Below, one piece after another: positions 55,055 through 63,463 of a stretch of 64,000 nucleotides of DNA; positions within the stretch are counted from its first letter, which is position 1; each line of letters opens with the position of its first letter. This DNA comes from Pantoea conspicua (GTDB lineage: Bacteria; Pseudomonadota; Gammaproteobacteria; Enterobacterales; Enterobacteriaceae), in the NCBI RefSeq assembly GCF_002095315.1, contig NZ_MLFN01000128.1, positions 62,001 through 126,000 of the forward strand, read 5' to 3'. The translations under genes and the position numbers were made by a program. The notes below the pieces were generated by a model that saw nothing but the letters and a program-made list of their open reading frames with translations, had not been told where the DNA came from and made no database searches.

Positions 55055-56389
55055 ATGATGCACCTTTCCCTTGCCGATTTTCATCCTGCCGCCGACGGCG
55101 AAACGCTGGATACCGAGCGGCTGCAACGCGCCATGGACCAGATTGCCGCGGCCGGTGGTGGCCGCCTGACGCTGCCTGCCGGACGTTACCGCAGCGGCTG
55201 TCTGACTCTGCCCTCTGATTTTGAACTGCGCCTGGAAGCGGGGGCGGTGTTGATCGCCAGCCAGCGGCTGGCCGATTATCAGCCTGTACAGGCGCTGAGC
55301 AGTGCCGAGAAGTCGCACAACGTGCTGCTCTACGCCCTGGGCCAGCGCAACATTACTCTCAGCGGCACCGGTCGCATTGATGGCGATGGCGAAGCCTGGT
55401 TTGCCGCCGAACGTGATGAGCAGGGCTATCGTCTGCCGCGTGCCGACCGCCCGCGCATCATCGTTTTTGAAGATTGTGAGCAGGTGAGGCTGGAAAATTT
55501 CACCATCGTGCAGGCCCCGATGTGGACCGTGCATCTGGTGAGCTGCCGTCATGTCCACATTGACCACCTCACCATCGACAACGCCATGACCATGCCGAAC
55601 ACTGATGCGCTGGACATCGACAGCTGCGAGGCGGTGTTTGTCAGTAACAGCTACCTCAGCGCCGCCGATGATGCCATCTGCATCAAGACCACCCATAAAC
55701 CAGCGGCACTGCGGCGTCCGGCCCGCCAGATTATGATCACTAACTGTCTGCTGCGCAGTTACAGTTGCGCCTTTAAGATCGGCACCGAAACCTGGGATGA
55801 TGTGGAAGATGTGACGGTGACCGGCTGTACCATTTTCGATTCCAATCGGGCGATTGGCATTCTGTCACGCGACGGCGGGGCGATGCGGCGTCTGCTGTTC
55901 AGCAATCTGACCTTTGCCTGTCACCATGCGCCGCCGTGCCACTGGGGTAAAGCCGACCCGCTGTTTATCTCGGTGCGCCATCGCGATCCGGCGATGGCGC
56001 CCGGTATCGTGGAGCAGGTGCAGTTCAGTAATCTGACGGGCATAGCCGAAGGGGCGATTAACCTGCATGCAGCGCAGCCGGGCTGGATCCGCGATGTGTT
56101 AATCAGTCAGGTGCAGCTGCGGCAAAGCGTGGCGCAGGTCACGCAGGGTCAGTATGACATCCGGCCGCCGTGTAATCCCGATTCACCGACCGGCATGGGG
56201 CTGGATAACGCCTATAAGCTCGATCCGAAAACCGGTGAAGCGTTCGGGGTTGAGCGTTATCCCGGCGGTCTGCCGGGACTGTTTGCGCGTGGCGTGGAGA
56301 ACCTGCAGTTACACAACCTGGCGATCGTGCGGCCGGAACCGTTACCGCCAGGCTGGCATCCCGATAGCGTGGTGCAGTTGCCGGACTAA
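55055..56389 (+). CDS. Glycoside hydrolase family 28 protein, cytoplasmic and atypical
   Basis: Right-handed beta-helix hydrolase of 444 residues. The start MMHLSLADFHPAADG follows CGGGAGA; a longer frame from 54983 is not supported. There is no signal peptide, so it acts in the cytoplasm on an imported substrate. Of the family's catalytic aspartates, NTDALDIDSC (near 185) and AADDAICIKT (near 205) are present, but the GHG of polygalacturonases is replaced by CAFKIGTETWDD, and WGKADPLFIS replaces the usual end of the site. It belongs to a bacterial GH28 subgroup likely cleaving galacturonosyl or rhamnogalacturonan-type ends; substrate unproven. Confidence 0.85.
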   Translation: MMHLSLADFHPAADGETLDTERLQRAMDQIAAAGGGRLTLPAGRYRSGCLTLPSDFELRLEAGAVLIASQRLADYQPVQALSSAEKSHNVLLYALGQRNITLSGTGRIDGDGEAWFAAERDEQGYRLPRADRPRIIVFEDCEQVRLENFTIVQAPMWTVHLVSCRHVHIDHLTIDNAMTMPNTDALDIDSCEAVFVSNSYLSAADDAICIKTTHKPAALRRPARQIMITNCLLRSYSCAFKIGTETWDDVEDVTVTGCTIFDSNRAIGILSRDGGAMRRLLFSNLTFACHHAPPCHWGKADPLFISVRHRDPAMAPGIVEQVQFSNLTGIAEGAINLHAAQPGWIRDVLISQVQLRQSVAQVTQGQYDIRPPCNPDSPTGMGLDNAYKLDPKTGEAFGVERYPGGLPGLFARGVENLQLHNLAIVRPEPLPPGWHPDSVVQLPD

Positions 56390-56390
56390 C

Positions 56391-57461
56391 TCACAGCGCG
56401 GCGGCGATGGCACTGCCGAGCTGTTCGGTGCTGGCGCTGCCGCCGAGATCGCGCGTCAGGTGCTCGCCGGCGGCCAGCGTGCGTTCAATCGCATCTAACA
56501 CCGCGTCACCCGCCGCTTTGTAGCCCAGATGCTCCAGCATCATCGCGCCGCACCAGATCTGTCCAATCGGGTTGGCGATGCCTTTACCGGCGATATCCGG
56601 CGCGGAGCCGTGTACCGGTTCAAACAGGCTGGGGAAGAGGCCTTCCGGGTTAATATTGGCCGACGGCGCGATACCGATGGTGCCGGTACAGGCCGGACCG
56701 AGATCGGAGAGGATATCGCCAAACAGGTTACTGGCGACCACCACATCAAACCAGTCCGGATGCAGCACGAAATTGGCGGTGAGAATATCGATGTGATACT
56801 TATCGACGCGAACCTCGGGGAACTGACCGGCCATCGCCTCCACCCTGCTATCCCAGTAAGGCATGGTGATGGCAATACCGTTCGATTTGGTGGCGGAGGT
56901 GAGGTGTTTTTTCGGACGGCTCTGTGCCAGCTGGTAAGCAAATTTCAGGATGCGATCGACACCGGTGCGGGTCATCACCGTTTCCTGGATCACCACCTCG
57001 CGCTCGGTGCCGGGGAACATGGTGCCGCCCACGCTGGAGTATTCACCTTCGGTATTTTCGCGCACCACATAGAAGTCGATATCACCCGGCTGGCGGTTGG
57101 CCAGCGGCACTTTAACGCCTGGCATCAGGCGCACCGGACGCAGATTGACGTATTGATCGAACTCGCGACGGAACTGCAACAGCGAGCCCCACAGCGAAAC
57201 GTGGTCGGGGACCACCTCCGGCCAGCCGACCGCGCCAAAGTAGATGGCATCAAACGCTTTCAGCTGCGGAAACCAGTCGTCAGGCAGCATCTTGCCATGC
57301 TGCTGCCAGTAGTCGGCGCTGGCGTAATCAAACCACTCCCAGCGCAGCGGAATGTTGAATTTTTCCGCCGCCGCATTCATCACGCGGACGCCTTCCGGCA
57401 TCACTTCTTTGCCGATACCGTCGCCAGGAATTACCGCAATACGATGGATTTTATCAGTCAC
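56391..57461 (-). CDS. Tartrate/D-malate dehydrogenase (DmlA/TtuC-like)
   Basis: NAD-dependent beta-decarboxylating dehydrogenase of the isocitrate/isopropylmalate family, 356 residues, about the size of E. coli DmlA (361). The start is GTG (VTDKIHRIAVIPGDGIGKEV) with GGAAAGG upstream; the frame to 57542 crosses the promoter. Signatures are FYVVRENTEGEYSSVGG, SATKSNGIAITMPYWDSRVE and the metal/NAD region SNLFGDILSDLGPACTGTIG. It converts D-malate to pyruvate or tartrate to oxaloglycolate. It is divergent from a DmlR-like regulator with 64 bp between. It converges with the GH28 gene one base apart. Confidence 0.9.
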   Translation of the reverse strand: MTDKIHRIAVIPGDGIGKEVMPEGVRVMNAAAEKFNIPLRWEWFDYASADYWQQHGKMLPDDWFPQLKAFDAIYFGAVGWPEVVPDHVSLWGSLLQFRREFDQYVNLRPVRLMPGVKVPLANRQPGDIDFYVVRENTEGEYSSVGGTMFPGTEREVVIQETVMTRTGVDRILKFAYQLAQSRPKKHLTSATKSNGIAITMPYWDSRVEAMAGQFPEVRVDKYHIDILTANFVLHPDWFDVVVASNLFGDILSDLGPACTGTIGIAPSANINPEGLFPSLFEPVHGSAPDIAGKGIANPIGQIWCGAMMLEHLGYKAAGDAVLDAIERTLAAGEHLTRDLGGSASTEQLGSAIAAAL

Positions 57462-57525
57462 AGGGCACCTTTCCGGTTGATGTTCGAATTGTGTACGCAG
57501 TATAACTGTCGATTCCGGGGAAATA

Positions 57526-58467
57526 ATGAGCCTGAAACGCAATCCAGTGTTGAATCAAAGTAGAGAATCCCGCACCTCCACCGATGACCTGGCTTTCTTC
57601 GTGCGGCTTGCCGCGCTGGACAGCCTGACCGCCGCTGCCCGTGAACTCGGGCTATCGCTGGCCGCCGTCAGTAAACGACTGAGCCAGCTGGAGCAGCGGC
57701 TCGGGGTACAGCTGCTGCGTCGTACCACCCGTCGGCTGGAGCTGACGCCGGAAGGACGCCGCTATCTGGCGGGCGCGCGTCCGTTGCTGGATCAGCTGGC
57801 GGCGCTGGAAGAGGCAGTGAGCGGCGAGACGGCGCAGCTGCGCGGCACGCTCAACATTAACGCCTCGTTTGGTTTTGGCCGTCGCCATATCGCCCCCTGC
57901 GTTTCAGCGTTTGCCGCGCTGCATCCACAACTCTCACTGTCACTGCAGCTCACCAGCCAGCCGCTCAATTTTCTCGATGCGCATATGGACATTGATATCC
58001 GGGTCGGCGAACCGCCCGACTCGCGGCTGGTGGCGCGTAAGTTACGCACCAATCCGCGTATTCTCTGCTGCTCTCCGGCCTACGCGGCACGGCATGGCCT
58101 GCCGGAGACGGTGCGCGATCTGGCGCAGCACAACTGTATTCTGCTGCGCCAGCACGACAGCGATTTTACCTTGTGGCGGCTGACGTGCGGTGAGCAGAGC
58201 CTTAGCCAGAAGGTGCGGGGCAGTCTGATTACCAATGATGGCGAAGTGGCGATGCGGCTGGCGATGGATGGACACGGCATTCTGCTGCGTTCGTGGTGGG
58301 ATGCGCAGCACAGCATTGACGCGGGCGATCTGCTGCCAGTGCTGCCGGACTGGCAGGCACCGGATGGCGATATTTTCGCGGTCTGGCAGGCGCAACGCCA
58401 GCTGCCTGCGCGCATCAGCGCTTTCGTCGCGTTTCTGCAACAGCAGCTGCAACCGGTCGGGGCGTGA
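57526..58467 (+). CDS. LysR-family regulator, DmlR-like
   Basis: LysR regulator of 313 residues. The winged helix is DLAFFVRLAALDSLTAAARE with SLAAVSKRLSQLEQRLGVQL and RRTTRRLELTPEG. The effector domain has NINASFGFGRRHIAPCVSAF and SLITNDGEVAMRLAMDGHGI. It is similar in size and arrangement to E. coli DmlR (307), which activates dmlA for D-malate use; here too it is divergent from the dehydrogenase gene. The first ~18 residues are unusually polar, so the true start may be slightly downstream. Confidence 0.87.
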   Translation: MSLKRNPVLNQSRESRTSTDDLAFFVRLAALDSLTAAARELGLSLAAVSKRLSQLEQRLGVQLLRRTTRRLELTPEGRRYLAGARPLLDQLAALEEAVSGETAQLRGTLNINASFGFGRRHIAPCVSAFAALHPQLSLSLQLTSQPLNFLDAHMDIDIRVGEPPDSRLVARKLRTNPRILCCSPAYAARHGLPETVRDLAQHNCILLRQHDSDFTLWRLTCGEQSLSQKVRGSLITNDGEVAMRLAMDGHGILLRSWWDAQHSIDAGDLLPVLPDWQAPDGDIFAVWQAQRQLPARISAFVAFLQQQLQPVGA

Positions 58468-58557
58468 ACCCACGACCGCGGGGCCAGCTGCCCGCAGACG
58501 GCGCAAAGTGCAGAACGGCGACGGTAGTGCCGCTGCGTTTACATCTTCTGTTCGGAT

Positions 58558-58576
58558 GCGTATGATTCTCATTCTT
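58558..58576. promoter_or_regulatory. Candidate Fur box upstream of the second yncE-like gene
   Basis: GCGTATGATTCTCATTCTT, read on the minus strand, matches the 19-bp Fur consensus at 13 positions by hand count. It lies about 70 bp before the gene start. Confidence 0.6.
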
Positions 58577-58643
58577 GTTATTCTGAGCCTTCCCGCCGCG
58601 CAGCGGTCTGACGGAAGCCGTTCGCCCCTTACTGGAGTTAAGA

Positions 58644-59739
58644 ATGAAAACCTTGTTCAGTCCGCGTAAAGCGGCACTCGTTCTGGCGATTGTCACCACC
58701 TTCAGCCTGACGGCCTGTCAGTTCCCGGCGCGAAAAGCAGACACCAGCACGCCTGTCACGGTAAAAACCTCAGGTCAGGGCAAACTGACGCAACGCGAAC
58801 TGGGCGAAGGCCTGTATGAAATGGCTTATCTGCCCGCTAAGAATGCACTCTATGTGGCCAGCGCGCAGGGCTTCAACGAGGTCAGCGGCGGTATGATTTA
58901 TCGGCTGGATGCCACGACCCTGAAGACCACCGGCGAAGGGCATTACGACCTGAAAAACTTCGGCCTGATTAGCGCACCAGACGGCAGCGCGCTCTACACC
59001 ACCAATTCGCTTGATGGCGGCATCACACAAATCGATCCGGAAAGCGGTAAGGTGCTGAATCGCCTGATGTTCAGTGAGAAAAATGAAAAAGGGTTGCCGT
59101 TCGGGACGCGGGAAATTTTCCTGCACGATGGGCTGCTGTATGTCGGTGGCGTGGGCGATCCCGGTCTCATCTGGGTGGTCGATGCGAAAACCCTGACGCT
59201 GAAAACCCGCATCAGAAATGCTGGCAAATGGGTCACCGGCATCATCTATTCCCCGGTCAGCGATCGGATTTATGCCGCCAACGGCAGCGGCGAAATCCTG
59301 GTGATCAATCCGCGGAATAACAAAATTGAACAGCGCCTGACCGCAGGTGATGGCAAGGAGTATCTGTTCCTCAATATGGCGGAAGATCCGGCGACCGGCC
59401 GGCTGTTTGTCACCGATAATTCAAAGGCGAAAAACACGCTGGTGTTCGATGAGCGCAGCGGCAAGGTGATTAAGCGGCTGGATCTCGGGGATTCGCTGGG
59501 GATTAAATTCAACGGCAAGCGCAATGAGATCTACATCAGTCAGCGGGAGTCGAAGAAAGTGCTGCAGCTGGATGGCACCACCTATGCGGTGAAAAAATCG
59601 CTGGTCGTTCGATGGCCATCCCAACAGCCTGCTGGTATCGCCTGATGGTCAGACACTGTATGTCACGGTGAAACAGGGCTTTAACCGGGATCACAGCAGT
59701 CAGGGGCTGGACAGCGTGGTACGGATCGGACTGGAGTAA
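58644..59739 (+). pseudogene. YncE-like lipoprotein gene with a C-terminal frameshift
   Basis: Paralogue of yncE with a lipoprotein signal (LVLAIVTTFSLTAC, lipobox LTAC at about 22-25, next residue Q) instead of a cleavable signal. Propeller blades such as NALYVASAQGFNEVSGGMIY, GLLYVGGVGDPGLIWVVDAK and DRIYAANGSGEILVINP are seen. The frame ends at 59645, but after an apparent extra C at 59610 the next frame continues DGHPNSLLVSPDGQTLYVTV to a stop at 59737-59739, the expected last blade. Whether the shift is real or a sequence error cannot be told here. Confidence 0.8.
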
Positions 59740-59742
59740 CGG

Positions 59743-59799
59743 ATGCAGGCGGCAGTGTTGCCGCCTGCATATTCAGGGACGCGACGGCGTCCCTTTTTT
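59743..59799 (+). terminator. Tandem hairpins and terminator after the yncE-like gene
   Basis: A perfect 12-bp stem (59743-59754 with 59759-59770, loop GTGT) is followed by AGGGACGC/GCGTCCCT (59775-59782 with 59787-59794) and TTTTTT. The T-run is adjacent to the end of the converging DUF1330 gene. Confidence 0.87.
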
Positions 59800-60091
59800 A
59801 TTTGTCGACGCCCTGAACCAGGATCGCGCGGTAGTTGGCCCCTTTCAGGCGATGCACTTTGGCTGCCTGATATTCCGGGCTGTCATACCAGGCGTGTGCT
59901 GCTTCGCGGGTCGGAAATTCCAGAATCACCACGCCTTCTGCTTCCTGACCTTCCAGCGTTTCCAGTTCGCCATAAAAAGCCAGCGGGGTGATCGGATGAT
60001 CGCCACGTGCCTGGCCCGCTTTCTCGGCGTAGATCGCCATTTCATCATCGTTCAGGGTGTTATCACGAATAAATACGACGTAAGCACTCAC
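59798..60091 (-). CDS. DUF1330-family protein
   Basis: A 97-residue protein of the dimeric alpha-beta barrel superfamily, DUF1330. The pattern SAYVVFIRDNTLNDDEMAIY, FYGELETLEGQEAEGVVILE and AHAWYDSPEYQAAKVHR is typical. Catalytic role is unknown; members sit beside glutathione transferases and oxidoreductases. It is 11 bp downstream of yghU on the same strand, so the two are probably co-transcribed. Confidence 0.87.
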   Translation of the reverse strand: MSAYVVFIRDNTLNDDEMAIYAEKAGQARGDHPITPLAFYGELETLEGQEAEGVVILEFPTREAAHAWYDSPEYQAAKVHRLKGANYRAILVQGVDK

Positions 60092-60102
60092 AGGGTCTCT
60101 CC

Positions 60103-60966
60103 TTAAGCTTTTTTATCCTGGGTCTGAGTATCAAAGTCAGATGCATCATGACGCTCATGCAGCTGATCGGCCGGGTCGCCCATCACACGGTTAACCTTGC
60201 GGCCACGGATCACGGCAGGGCGCTGGGCAATCTCTTTCGCCCAGCGCACCACATTTTTATAGGACTGCACATCGAGGAATTCGGCGCCACCATACTGGTC
60301 ATTCAGCACCAGATTGCCGTACCACGGCCAGGTCGCGATGTCGGCGATGGTGTAATCCTCACCGGCAAGATAGCGATTGTCAGCCAGCTGGCGATCCAGC
60401 ACGTCGAGCTGACGTTTGGCTTCCAGAGTGAAACGGTTGATAGCGTATTCGATTTTCTCAGGCGCATAGTGATAGAAATGGCCAAAACCCCCGCCGAGAT
60501 AAGGCGCGGAGCCTTGCAGCCAGAACAGCCAGTTCAGCGTTTCGGTGCGCTGTGCGACATCTTTCGGCAGGAAGTAGCCAAATTTTTCTGCCAGATAGAG
60601 CAGGATATTGCCCGACTCGAATACCCGAATCGGTGGCGTGGCAGAGTGATCACTCAGCGCCGGAATTTTGGAGTTGGGGTTAACCTCAACAAAACCACTG
60701 GAGAACTGATCGCCTTCACCAATGCGGATCAGCCAGGCATCATATTCGGCATCAATCACGTTCAGCGCCAGCAGCTCTTCCAGCAGGATGGTCACTTTCT
60801 GGCCGTTCGGGGTACCGAGCGAATAGAGCTGCAAAGGGTGCTTGCCAACCGGCAGTGCTTTTTCATGGGTAGGACCAGCGAACGGGCGATTGGTTTTTGC
60901 GCCGTTGCCTTTTGCTTCAGGATCCCAGTGCCAGACTTTTTCAGGCTGATATGCATTTTCCGACAT
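60103..60966 (-). CDS. yghU: Glutathione transferase/disulfide reductase YghU
   Basis: Nu-class glutathione transferase of 287 residues (E. coli YghU 288). After an N-terminal extension (YQPEKVWHWDPEAKGNGAKT), the thioredoxin-like domain has LQLYSLGTPNGQKVTILLEE and PALSDHSATPPIRVFESGNI with the glutathione-binding ES pair; the helical domain follows from about 140 with WLFWLQGSAPYLGGGFGHFY. Such enzymes reduce disulfides using two bound glutathiones. It starts an operon with the DUF1330 gene. Confidence 0.95.
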   Translation of the reverse strand: MSENAYQPEKVWHWDPEAKGNGAKTNRPFAGPTHEKALPVGKHPLQLYSLGTPNGQKVTILLEELLALNVIDAEYDAWLIRIGEGDQFSSGFVEVNPNSKIPALSDHSATPPIRVFESGNILLYLAEKFGYFLPKDVAQRTETLNWLFWLQGSAPYLGGGFGHFYHYAPEKIEYAINRFTLEAKRQLDVLDRQLADNRYLAGEDYTIADIATWPWYGNLVLNDQYGGAEFLDVQSYKNVVRWAKEIAQRPAVIRGRKVNRVMGDPADQLHERHDASDFDTQTQDKKA

Positions 60967-61116
60967 AGTAAAAGTTCGCCTCTGTGTGATGTTTGTCTGG
61001 AGTGTAGCAGGTGAATAAAAGCCGGTTTAACTCTGCTGGCGGTGATCGCGGCTTGCGCAGAGGGCAGCCGCCCAGGCTGACTTGCGAGGGCTGTACGGCA
61101 GACCAGGGGTAATAAA

Positions 61117-61145
61117 TGCCCGCCAGGCCAATGGCGAGGCGGGCA
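61117..61145 (-). terminator. Hairpin downstream of the isomerase gene
   Basis: TGCCCGCC and GGCGGGCA form 8-bp arms; on the minus strand the hairpin is followed by TTTATTA. It lies about 40 bp beyond the isomerase stop. Confidence 0.55.
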
Positions 61146-61183
61146 AAGGCGGGACAGGGCGCGGCCAACGGCGGCCAGCGAGG

Positions 61184-62067
61184 TTATTTACTCAGTAATT
61201 CACGCTCAATCAGTTCACGGGTCTGTACCGCCTGTACCTTCATTTTCTCCGGATAACCAAACAGCGAGGCGGCGATGATCGGCTCGCCACCGACTTTGTA
61301 ACGGCGTGTGGCAAAGTTGGTGTCGCGCAGCGTCTGAAACAGCGTATCGAAATCAACTTCACCTTCGCCAACGCCGACGTGCTGGTGAATAGTGGCATCA
61401 ACGCCAGGCGGGTTAACGATGTAGCGACAATGTTTGGTGTGGTTCATGGTGTCCGCGATCAGCATATGCGACAGGTCATCCCCGGCATACTCCAGCATCG
61501 GTTTCACATCGCCTTTGCCTTTGTCGTAGAAGAAGGTGTGCGGCGCACTGTAGATGTATTTAACGTTATCGCTGCGGAACGACTTCACGATATCTACCGT
61601 TTCGTTGTTCTCTTCGCAGAATCCCACGGGTGCGCCTGAATCTCGATGCGGATACCTTCACGTTCGATAATCGGCAGTAATTCGTCCATCGAACGATAAA
61701 ACATCTCTTCACAAATTTCCGGCTCGTTAGGCGTGCCAGAGAGTTCGGTGTTGATCACCTGCACACCCATCTCAACCGCGATCTCAATCATTCGTTTCCA
61801 GTTCTTCACCGCGGCCTGGCGGCGCAGTTCGTCCGGACCGGACCAGCGATAGACCACGATGAAAGAGGAGATCTCCAGCCCGGTGGCGTTTAGCGCGTTT
61901 TTATATTCCGTCATGATTTCACGGCTGGCTTTGGGATGCTTATAAAACGGGTTGATCTGCGGATGCGGCGACTGTTCGATATATTTATACCCCCAGTCAG
62001 CCACCTGATGGACCATGCGGGTGATGCCCAGGTCTTTGATCACATCCACATCAAAAGCGATTTTCAT
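61184..62067 (-). pseudogene. Sugar phosphate isomerase/epimerase (TIM-barrel) with a frameshift
   Basis: Xylose isomerase-like TIM-barrel protein of about 294 residues in two frames. The first part (from ATG at 62067, after CCGGAG) runs MKIAFDVDVIKDLGITRMVH to IEIQAHPWD; the second continues FCEENNETVDIVKSFRSDNV to the end. One base is missing near 61620-61621, where HPWD-FCEEN would need one more A on the plus strand. Metal-type residues include the E of NTELSG, QAHPWD and the H of DTMNHTKH. It is 18 bp downstream of a Gfo/Idh gene, with which it probably catabolises a cyclitol or ketose. Confidence 0.82.
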
Positions 62068-62085
62068 CTGTCTGCTCCGGAAACA

Positions 62086-63129
62086 TTAAGGTTGCTGTTC
62101 TTCATTAAACGTGACGCCGATCTGCTGTCTGACGTTATCCATGATGGCTAAGGTGGTGATGGCCTGATCGAGCGGATGTATTGGTGAGTCGATCAGGTTC
62201 TGCCCGATACACCAGGCGAAGTGGTTGATTTCGTGGCACAGTTGCTGATAGCGGTTGGCGGGTTCTTCCCACTGCAGGCTGTGGCGCCGATCGCTGGAGG
62301 TCAGGCGAAAGTTACCCGGCGCGAAGAACTGACCGTCCAGCACCAGGCTGGCATCGCGTCCGGCAATCACCGCACCGCCCGGCGTGTTGCTGAACAGCGT
62401 GGTATTCAGCAGCGACTGCATGCCGTGATGATGGGTCAGCAACATTGAAGTCTGGCCGTTTACGTTGCCGCCCGGCACCGGCTGGCCTTGGGCGATGATG
62501 CTGTCGGGTGCGCCGCCACCGATAAATACGCTGAGTGCCACCAGATAGCTGCCGAGATCCAGCATCGGTCCGCCAGCCAGATCGTGATTAAAGATGCGGT
62601 GATCCGCGGTAAAATATTCGCCATGATCGGCGATCAGTGTATGAACATCGCCGAGCACGCCATCGGCCAGCAACTGACGGATCACGTCATATTTCGGCGC
62701 GAAGTTGCACCACATCGCTTCCATGCACAACAGCTTACTGACCGCCGCCGCCTGCTTTAGCTGAGTCGCCTGCTGCGCATTCAGCGCCAGCGGTTTCTCA
62801 ATCAGCAGGTGCTTTCCCGCCGCAATAACGCGCAGGCCATCCGGAAAATGGTGGTTATGTGGTGTGGCGATATAAACCGCGTCGACATCATCACGTGCCA
62901 GCAGCGCATCCATGCTGCTGGCCGCATAAGCAATCGACCATTTTTCGGCAAACGCCTGCGCTTTTGCCGGGTTACGTGCCGCTACCGCCGTCAGTTGCTG
63001 ATCGGTGTGGTGGCGCAGCGCATGGGCAAAGTGATCGGCAATCCAGCCGGGACCGATAATTCCCCAGCGCAGCGGCGGTAGGGTCCGGGCGTCGGGTAAG
63101 CGTGGGGCAGGAAGCGTTGAAGGAAACAT
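62086..63129 (-). CDS. Gfo/Idh/MocA-family oxidoreductase
   Basis: NAD(P)-dependent dehydrogenase of 347 residues. The N-terminal Rossmann motif is LRWGIIGPGWIADHFAHALR (20-39), EKPLALNAQQATQLKQA supplies the conserved EKP near 112, and HDLAGGPMLDLGSYLVAL (near 182) is the catalytic-face region of the trans-dihydrobenzenediol/glucose-fructose dehydrogenase type. AAGGACT precedes the start. It is followed by the isomerase gene and preceded by a divergent LacI regulator, the layout of a small sugar-use operon. Confidence 0.88.
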   Translation of the reverse strand: MFPSTLPAPRLPDARTLPPLRWGIIGPGWIADHFAHALRHHTDQQLTAVAARNPAKAQAFAEKWSIAYAASSMDALLARDDVDAVYIATPHNHHFPDGLRVIAAGKHLLIEKPLALNAQQATQLKQAAAVSKLLCMEAMWCNFAPKYDVIRQLLADGVLGDVHTLIADHGEYFTADHRIFNHDLAGGPMLDLGSYLVALSVFIGGGAPDSIIAQGQPVPGGNVNGQTSMLLTHHHGMQSLLNTTLFSNTPGGAVIAGRDASLVLDGQFFAPGNFRLTSSDRRHSLQWEEPANRYQQLCHEINHFAWCIGQNLIDSPIHPLDQAITTLAIMDNVRQQIGVTFNEEQQP

Positions 63130-63463
63130 AGCCAGTCCTTTTATTGGTGCAGGGTCCAGTCAGAACCCCACTATAGGAAGCCTGCTGCCACCGCTCTATT
63201 CTTTCGATGAGGTGATTCCATCATGCGGTCTGACGGCAGGTTTTTATCCGTTTTAGCAAATGCCCGTTTTAAACAGAATTCAAAAAGGAATAAATATTTC
63301 ATTTTGCGAAGGGGATCAAAATAATGAGGTGTTTCCTATCAAATAAATGAGAGAAAATGATCGGGCTTGCGGCAGAAATGACCTTCTGGTGCCAGAGCAG
63401 CATAGGTGCTGGCAGGGGGTTGTCCCGTGACGGTAAACGAGACGTGATACAGGGAGAAGAGGG
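63130..63463. promoter_or_regulatory. Divergent space between the Gfo/Idh gene and the LacI-family gene
   Basis: The 334-bp space must hold both promoters. It is AT-rich around 63240-63350. No convincing palindromic LacI-type operator was recognised by eye. Confidence 0.35.
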
